A DNA stretch of 48,297 bases from a virus. Position numbers and translations under genes: made by a program. Positions within the stretch are counted from its first letter, which is position 1. Every line of letters begins with the position of its first letter. The stretch lies in the IMG/VR virus record IMGVR_UViG_3300029955_000041, positions 1-48,297 of that record; one strand, written 5' to 3'. Under the pieces are notes generated by a model, which worked only from the letters and a program-made list of their open reading frames with translations, was not told the origin of the DNA and made no database searches. Below are positions 43,833 through 48,297 of this stretch, one piece after another.

Positions 43833-44732
43833 ATGGATAAAATAAAACGTTCTTACTGGTCTGACCAAGAAATAGCATTACTTATAAAATTGACGGCCTC
43901 GATGTCTTTTGAGGATATGGCTAAACAGTTCACTAACAGAACCCCCGTGAGTCTCCAAAAGAGAGCTGTAAAACTTGGGCTGAAAAGCGGATTCCGTCAT
44001 AAAAATCATTCACATAACATCAACTTTTGGGCCGAAAATACATTAGAGACGGCTTATTTTGCTGGAATATGCGCGGCAGACGCAAACCTAAGTAAAACCA
44101 AAAAGGTATTTCAATGGAACGTTAAAGCTTCCGATGCTTCTCAGCTAGACCTTTTGAAAGATGCGGTTTCTTTTACTGGAAAGGTAGCATATTACGAACG
44201 ATTAAAATATAAAAGTTCTGAAATTATGTCTGTTGCAACCCTATCTATTGCAGGGTGCCATCAATGGTATGAGGATTTAAAAAATATTTGGAGTATTACA
44301 CCTAACAAAACGTTCAGTTTACAACCTCCTAATATTACGAACGAAAATTTAATTTGGGCCTATATCGTAGGATTCGTAGATGGAGACGGTTGGATTATAC
44401 CTAAAACAAAAAGGAATACTATAAGGATTGGATTTGTTAATGCCTCGTTAGATATTTTAAATTGGATTAAAAAGCAAATAGATAACAGGTTCGAAATTTT
44501 TCAGATTAGTAATAATGGGGCTGTGTGTAGTGATGTAAAACTCGTAACCGGAGAGAAATATTACACCTATCACCTTGAAGGTATTAGAGCTATGGTCATA
44601 TTCGACTTTCTATCCCAAATCCGCGTTCCTAAGTTAGAAAGGAAATGGTCTAATCCCGAAGTTCTAAAAATTGTCTCCGCTTATAAAGAAAAATATCCCC
44701 AACACTTTTTAGCGTGTAAATCTATCATATGA
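43833..44732 (+). CDS. LAGLIDADG homing endonuclease, 299 aa
   Basis: N-terminal SANT/Myb-like helix-turn-helix (SYWSDQEIALLIKLTA... about 7-50), then two LAGLIDADG motifs: TAYFAGICAADANL (about 73-86) and AYIVGFVDGDGWI (about 184-196). Two motifs in one chain means a monomeric enzyme. It is free-standing, inserted between capsid terminator and a tail gene, with a late-type motif of its own and no intron or intein boundary that I can see. Confidence 0.9.
   Translation: MDKIKRSYWSDQEIALLIKLTASMSFEDMAKQFTNRTPVSLQKRAVKLGLKSGFRHKNHSHNINFWAENTLETAYFAGICAADANLSKTKKVFQWNVKASDASQLDLLKDAVSFTGKVAYYERLKYKSSEIMSVATLSIAGCHQWYEDLKNIWSITPNKTFSLQPPNITNENLIWAYIVGFVDGDGWIIPKTKRNTIRIGFVNASLDILNWIKKQIDNRFEIFQISNNGAVCSDVKLVTGEKYYTYHLEGIRAMVIFDFLSQIRVPKLERKWSNPEVLKIVSAYKEKYPQHFLACKSII
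44714..44719 (+). promoter_or_regulatory. GTGTAA late-type motif inside a coding region
   Basis: Nine nt before ATG 44729 and inside the last codons of the homing endonuclease gene. Confidence 0.6.
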
Positions 44733-45238
44733 GTTACATTTTAAAAGTTCTTCAAGACCGTATCGTTGACATCCCACTAGAGCGTAAAGCCCTCGAAGTT
44801 GAAATCTCTGGAATCCAAGATGCTGTTTCTAAATATACAGCAGCATATAACGCCCTTACTGGCAGCGTAACAAAATCTCAAAACGGTTTCACTACTGGAA
44901 CCATCCCTGCACAGGATGCTCTATTTTCAGGTTTAAACTCTGGACTAGCTATTCTTCTTTCTGACTCGCAAACCAGTATTTCGGGTGTCCTAGACACCGG
45001 AAACGCGTTACCCGCAAATGTACTTTCTGGATATTCCTTTAGTACATCTGGGCAGAGCAACATCGTCGGAACCATGCAAAACAACGGTGCAGTTTTCATC
45101 GTTCCAAGTGCAAGTAACCAATTCATTCCTACTGGTTATCACAATGGCTCTGGTATCGTATCTGGAGATTCTCATTTAACAGCAGCAAATATCAAGAGTG
45201 GCATCGTCATCTTCGGTATCACGGGCGTAGCTCCTTAA
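44729..45238 (+). CDS. Virion/tail structural protein, 169 aa
   Basis: Helical N-terminus (LKVLQDRIVDIPLERKALEVEIS) and a repetitive beta C-terminus with PTGYHNGSGIVSGDSHLTAANIKSGIVIFGITG, a motif typical of tail-associated phage proteins. Terminator follows. Confidence 0.7.
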   Translation: MSYILKVLQDRIVDIPLERKALEVEISGIQDAVSKYTAAYNALTGSVTKSQNGFTTGTIPAQDALFSGLNSGLAILLSDSQTSISGVLDTGNALPANVLSGYSFSTSGQSNIVGTMQNNGAVFIVPSASNQFIPTGYHNGSGIVSGDSHLTAANIKSGIVIFGITGVAP

Positions 45239-45261
45239 CAGACAAATAATCTTTAAAAATG

Positions 45262-45290
45262 AAAAAAGCCTGAGCAATCAGGCTTTTTTT
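45262..45290 (+). terminator. Rho-independent terminator
   Basis: AAAAAAGCCTGA / TCAGGCTTTTTT with loop GCAA. Confidence 0.95.
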
Positions 45291-45311
45291 ATTCCCCTAT
45301 ACAAATTCAGC

Positions 45312-45317
45312 GTGTAA
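45312..45317 (+). promoter_or_regulatory. GTGTAA motif with longer leader
   Basis: 21 nt before ATG 45339; here an AAGGAG Shine-Dalgarno lies between, so this transcript is not leaderless. Confidence 0.5.
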
Positions 45318-45338
45318 AGGGCCGCATAAGGAGCTATT

Positions 45339-45773
45339 ATGCCAAACGCAAAGGAAAAAGTAACACGAAAATACACTAAAAAAACAGTACCTAAACCAGC
45401 GGAAACACCCGCACTTCTTGATGTTTCTAAAAAGCTACAAGTCGATGGCAAGGACTATGAAAACGAACGCGCCCGCCCTCGTACATTAAACGAACTATGG
45501 GGATTTAAAAATGATAAGTTCGGTACGCTAGACGAAGAGATTTACAAAAAGAAACTTAGTATTATGAATAAGGCCGATTTGCAGATGGCCTGTATTAAAA
45601 TAGGGTTGATGCCTCACGACTCAAGACAAACGATGCTTGAGCGTCTACTAAAGCAATTCCGTCAACACGTTGCAGCAGCGAATACTAATAACGTTAAACC
45701 AATTCCTCTTCCTGAAATGAACGAGGAATTAAGAAGTATATTAGCGTCTTTGGGCGGTAACACTTTAATTTAA
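45339..45773 (+). CDS. Hypothetical protein with SAP-like helices, 144 aa
   Basis: Lys/Pro-rich disordered start, then KADLQMACIKIGLMPHDSRQTMLERLLKQF (about 85-115), which resembles a SAP helix-extended-helix DNA-binding motif. Position suggests head-completion or neck function. Confidence 0.65.
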   Translation: MPNAKEKVTRKYTKKTVPKPAETPALLDVSKKLQVDGKDYENERARPRTLNELWGFKNDKFGTLDEEIYKKKLSIMNKADLQMACIKIGLMPHDSRQTMLERLLKQFRQHVAAANTNNVKPIPLPEMNEELRSILASLGGNTLI

Positions 45774-45794
45774 CATCTTTCTTAGTTTAAGGAA

Positions 45795-45800
45795 GTGTAA
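45795..45800 (+). promoter_or_regulatory. GTGTAA late-type motif
   Basis: Eight nt before ATG 45809. Confidence 0.6.
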
Positions 45801-45808
45801 ATCATAGT

Positions 45809-46150
45809 ATGTCCTATTGTGATATTGACCTCCAGCAAGGAATTCCGTTTTCATTAGCTGTAAATGCTAGTGGCGTTTCGAACGCTCCTATCAATTTAAG
45901 TGGATTTAATGCACGCGGAGGCATTATATACAGTTTTTCCGATTCGGGGATTTACGAAAATTTTGGAGTTACAATGAATGAGCCTTTAGCGAGCGGCTCA
46001 TTAACTATCAGTTTGACTTCCGCTCAGACATCGGGGTTAGCCCCAACTCAGGCAATGTATCAGGTAGAGATTTTTACTAGTGGGAACGCTAATGTAATCA
46101 AACTTTTACAAGGCAAGGTAAACATCTATCCAGATATGTTTGCTCAATAA
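45809..46150 (+). CDS. Structural protein, beta-sandwich type, 113 aa
   Basis: LQQGIPFSLAVNASGVSNAPINLSGFNARGGIIYSFSDS...VKLLQGKVNIYPDMF has the form of phage Ig-like or baseplate/BppU-type domains. Likely part of head-tail or tail surface. Confidence 0.65.
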   Translation: MSYCDIDLQQGIPFSLAVNASGVSNAPINLSGFNARGGIIYSFSDSGIYENFGVTMNEPLASGSLTISLTSAQTSGLAPTQAMYQVEIFTSGNANVIKLLQGKVNIYPDMFAQ

Positions 46151-46167
46151 CAATGGACGGAACACTA

Positions 46168-46173
46168 GTGTAA
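46168..46173 (+). promoter_or_regulatory. GTGTAA late-type motif
   Basis: Nine nt before ATG 46183. Confidence 0.6.
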
Positions 46174-46182
46174 AACGTTAAT

Positions 46183-46701
46183 ATGAATATCGCTGATGTC
46201 GCAGATGAAATCTTTAGAGACTTGGGATGCCCAAACCATACAAGTATCTCGCCTATTACTTTTTGGCTCGTAAGAAATGTTGGAAAGTTAAATACGTTAT
46301 TGTACACAAACTATAGTGGCGTTAGTGGTGTTATTGTTCCTGAACTAGGAGCTTCGGAGGCAGCAATTTACAAAGATTTGTTTAAGGTTAACTATTGGCA
46401 ACGACAAGTTGACTCTAATGCTGGTGCTGCGGCGTGGGACGCTTCTGTTATTCAGGTTACAGAAGGAAATCGAACAATACGTGTGACAGATAGAAATAAT
46501 ATAGCAAACACCTTCCTAAAGTTAAAGACGGAAGCGCAAAAAGACCTTATGCAACTCATTGCTATGTATAAGATTAATGCGGCAACTCCTCAAGAAGTTT
46601 CAGACGGAACTGAACCCGGATTTGGATTTGGTATCGACGGTCCTTTGGAGGGATATGGATATGACGCTTCCACTTATCGAGGATTCTATGATTTGGAATA
46701 A
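46183..46701 (+). CDS. Head-tail connector-type protein, 172 aa
   Basis: N-terminal helical domain, then a loop-rich C-terminus with repeated Gly/Tyr (GFGFGIDGPLEGYGYDAS). The place between capsid and tail genes fits an adaptor ring protein. No decisive motif. Confidence 0.6.
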   Translation: MNIADVADEIFRDLGCPNHTSISPITFWLVRNVGKLNTLLYTNYSGVSGVIVPELGASEAAIYKDLFKVNYWQRQVDSNAGAAAWDASVIQVTEGNRTIRVTDRNNIANTFLKLKTEAQKDLMQLIAMYKINAATPQEVSDGTEPGFGFGIDGPLEGYGYDASTYRGFYDLE

Positions 46702-46704
46702 TTT

Positions 46705-47148
46705 ATGTTTACATTTTCTACAGGACAGCAATTTCAGATACAAAATCTTTTAAGGACTCCGTTTAACTTATTAGCTCGCCCTATTATCGTTTATAAAAGG
46801 CCGGAACAAGTCGTCGGTATTACACCATCTGGTTATAACTACGCTTATCCTCAAAGCGGTCCAAAATCTAATGTCCAATATATCGAAATTTCAGGAATGT
46901 GCTCGGGCACTATAGAGTACCTCAACTTAGAGACGGACCAAGTTCTTGATTTCGTGACAGCAGATACGCGTTATATTAAAGGAAAACAACTCGTTAGAGT
47001 TGGCGTACAAAACGATGGTATGCAACTATTTGAAGAGTGTATTAGGATTACGTTTGATAATAACGACCATTTGATTGTTGCTGGTCCGCAGCCGCGTGAT
47101 ATGTTTGGAGTTTACTCTTACGATTATTGGATGCAACAGGTAGACTAA
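46705..47148 (+). CDS. Head closure or neck protein, 147 aa
   Basis: 3 nt after the previous stop; all-beta protein (YIEISGMCSGTIEYLNLETDQVLDFV). Overlaps the next gene in a TAATG. Assigned by position. Confidence 0.55.
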   Translation: MFTFSTGQQFQIQNLLRTPFNLLARPIIVYKRPEQVVGITPSGYNYAYPQSGPKSNVQYIEISGMCSGTIEYLNLETDQVLDFVTADTRYIKGKQLVRVGVQNDGMQLFEECIRITFDNNDHLIVAGPQPRDMFGVYSYDYWMQQVD

Positions 47149-47741
47149 TGGCTACAATCAATAAAGCTTCTATAATGCAAAAAATCGCGAACTCTGTCTC
47201 TATAGAGAGCGAAATGCATAAACGCATCTATGCTCGTTTTCAAGAATCAAAGGATAAATTGATTGAAGAATTCGAAAGCCACCCCGTTACTGTAGAAATA
47301 AAGGGAGGAATCGACGCGATAAACAGTTCAGGCACGCTTGGGGGTTATGGTAATTTGTTTACATACATTGGATTCCCTGATGGTTCCGACCCTACAGAAA
47401 TTGTAAAAGAAATCCTAGAATCCGAAATTGTTCTTTTCAAAGTTAATAAAAGTGTTGTGGGTGAACGTGTTAAATACCAATATCGTGTTATCATCCCTGA
47501 AAAAACTCTACGCGATGAGACCTCGATGCCTTTCGAGACCGGGAATTCTTGGCTTTATGACATTGAGACTGGAATCAGCGGGTTCAGTAATTATGTTTAT
47601 GGAAGATTTAAGAGCCCAGACCCATCTAGGTCTGGTGGAGGTATTCAAAGTAAATATCCTCATTTAGGAGCGACCTTCATTCCGGTTCCATATATCAGAG
47701 ACTTAATAAGTAAATTCACAGAAAGAGTTGGAGCCCGATAA
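47148..47741 (+). CDS. Neck/tail completion-type protein, 197 aa
   Basis: The ATG at 47148 (TAATG overlap) is preferred to an in-frame ATG 21 nt upstream. Helical start, then a beta-rich domain with GGYGNLFTYIGFPDGSDPTEIVKEIL, a form seen in phage tail-completion proteins. Ends in another TAATG. Confidence 0.6.
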   Translation: MATINKASIMQKIANSVSIESEMHKRIYARFQESKDKLIEEFESHPVTVEIKGGIDAINSSGTLGGYGNLFTYIGFPDGSDPTEIVKEILESEIVLFKVNKSVVGERVKYQYRVIIPEKTLRDETSMPFETGNSWLYDIETGISGFSNYVYGRFKSPDPSRSGGGIQSKYPHLGATFIPVPYIRDLISKFTERVGAR

Positions 47742-48297
47742 TGATTCCTTTATTTGACCATAACGTTAAATCTTCTTTTGGAATATGGCTTGATAACTAT
47801 ATTACATCAAAGGGCCAAACCTTTGATAATTTTTCGTATCCTTTTTACAAAACTAATGATGATATAATTGTAGGTTTTGATGTATTCAAAAGTCCGCATT
47901 CTCAATGGGTGTACGATAGTTCTATATCTAATGCTACGATTTCGTCTGGCGTTTGGGGTGATGGTAATTTTATTCCTAAAGGAACAGGGCTATACCTAGA
48001 TTTTAACAACGGTAGGGTGTTAGCTAGCCAAGCGTATGCGTTAAATAACGTAAGTGGCGCTTATGCATACAAGGAAGTAAATATCTACTATACTTCTCGG
48101 GCGGATGAGGCTTTAGTATTTCAAAATAAGTTCGTTGTCAATCCCCGCTCTAATATTGATACCCCCGCTACTGGCGCTGTGGTGCAGACAATTCCGGCAA
48201 TTTTTATAAAATACGATGCTGGCAAAAATGAACCGTGGGCTTTTGGTGGTCAAGACATGACAGTATCCAAAATTAGAACTATCATATTTGCTGACTC
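47741..48297 (+). CDS. Structural protein, 5' part only
   Basis: Open to the window edge (185 codons). TAATG overlap with the previous gene. Aromatic, beta-rich text (SQWVYDSSISNATISSGVWGDGNFIPKGTGLYLDF) fits a tail protein. Incomplete. Confidence 0.6.
   Translation, partial: MIPLFDHNVKSSFGIWLDNYITSKGQTFDNFSYPFYKTNDDIIVGFDVFKSPHSQWVYDSSISNATISSGVWGDGNFIPKGTGLYLDFNNGRVLASQAYALNNVSGAYAYKEVNIYYTSRADEALVFQNKFVVNPRSNIDTPATGAVVQTIPAIFIKYDAGKNEPWAFGGQDMTVSKIRTIIFAD

Noticed and set aside
43833-44732. LAGLIDADG protein as part of an intron or intein in the capsid gene.
   Set aside because: The capsid gene ends with its own stop and terminator, and the endonuclease has its own start motif; no splice-site or intein motifs are visible.

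Overview
The window is a contiguous piece of a tailed double-stranded DNA bacteriophage (Caudoviricetes). The right half (about 25.7-48.3 kb) carries a virion block: PhoH-like ATPase, tail-fibre-like proteins, a sigma-factor-like protein, large terminase, an XPF/ERCC4-type nuclease, portal, a lysis cluster, prohead protease fused to a scaffold-like region, a decoration-like protein, major capsid protein and neck/tail completion proteins. No ribosomal RNA, ribosomal protein or host metabolic operon is visible. The host cannot be named from the sequence. Most early genes sit 6-9 nt behind a TTGACA-N16-TAnnnT type promoter and lack a Shine-Dalgarno site, so the host probably translates leaderless mRNA well.

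Region 1 (1-5.9 kb) holds many very small genes, several with 4-nt start/stop overlaps, one complete tRNA-Leu(UAA), two tandem tRNA-like folds and an HNH endonuclease on the minus strand.

Region 2 (5.9-24.1 kb) is the unusual part. It is cut into about 26 transcription cassettes by 26 copies of a 13-bp, all-G/C near-palindrome, CCGGGCGGCCCGG or its reverse complement. Each cassette has its own promoter just inside one boundary, one to four genes or a structured RNA, often a hairpin terminator, and its own orientation. Next to most boundaries lies a second motif, TTGGCAYG-N4-TTGYT in either orientation, which has the spacing of a sigma-54 -24/-12 promoter. Recognisable products include a Gp88-like protein, a DUF932 protein, a SprT-like metalloprotein, a (p)ppGpp-hydrolase-like HD protein, a short CCA-adding-enzyme-like nucleotidyltransferase, a DUF551 protein and an ADP-ribosyltransferase-like protein. 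The region also encodes a tRNA lacking an anticodon arm and two paralogous structured RNAs ending in a tRNA T-arm.

Region 3 (24.1-25.7 kb) is a minus-strand group of small genes ending with a membrane protein. Region 4 (25.7-48.3 kb) is mostly plus strand and has no 13-bp element. Many of its genes are preceded by GTGTAA 8-10 nt before the start codon. This looks like a late promoter, and the sigma-like protein at 30786-31463 is an obvious candidate to read it. Two homing endonucleases (HNH in region 1, LAGLIDADG next to the capsid gene) are free-standing.

Working model: host RNA polymerase reads the leaderless sigma-70-type cassettes first, the 13-bp element and the TTGGCAYG motif insulate or co-regulate the cassettes, and the phage sigma-like factor then turns on virion genes through GTGTAA.
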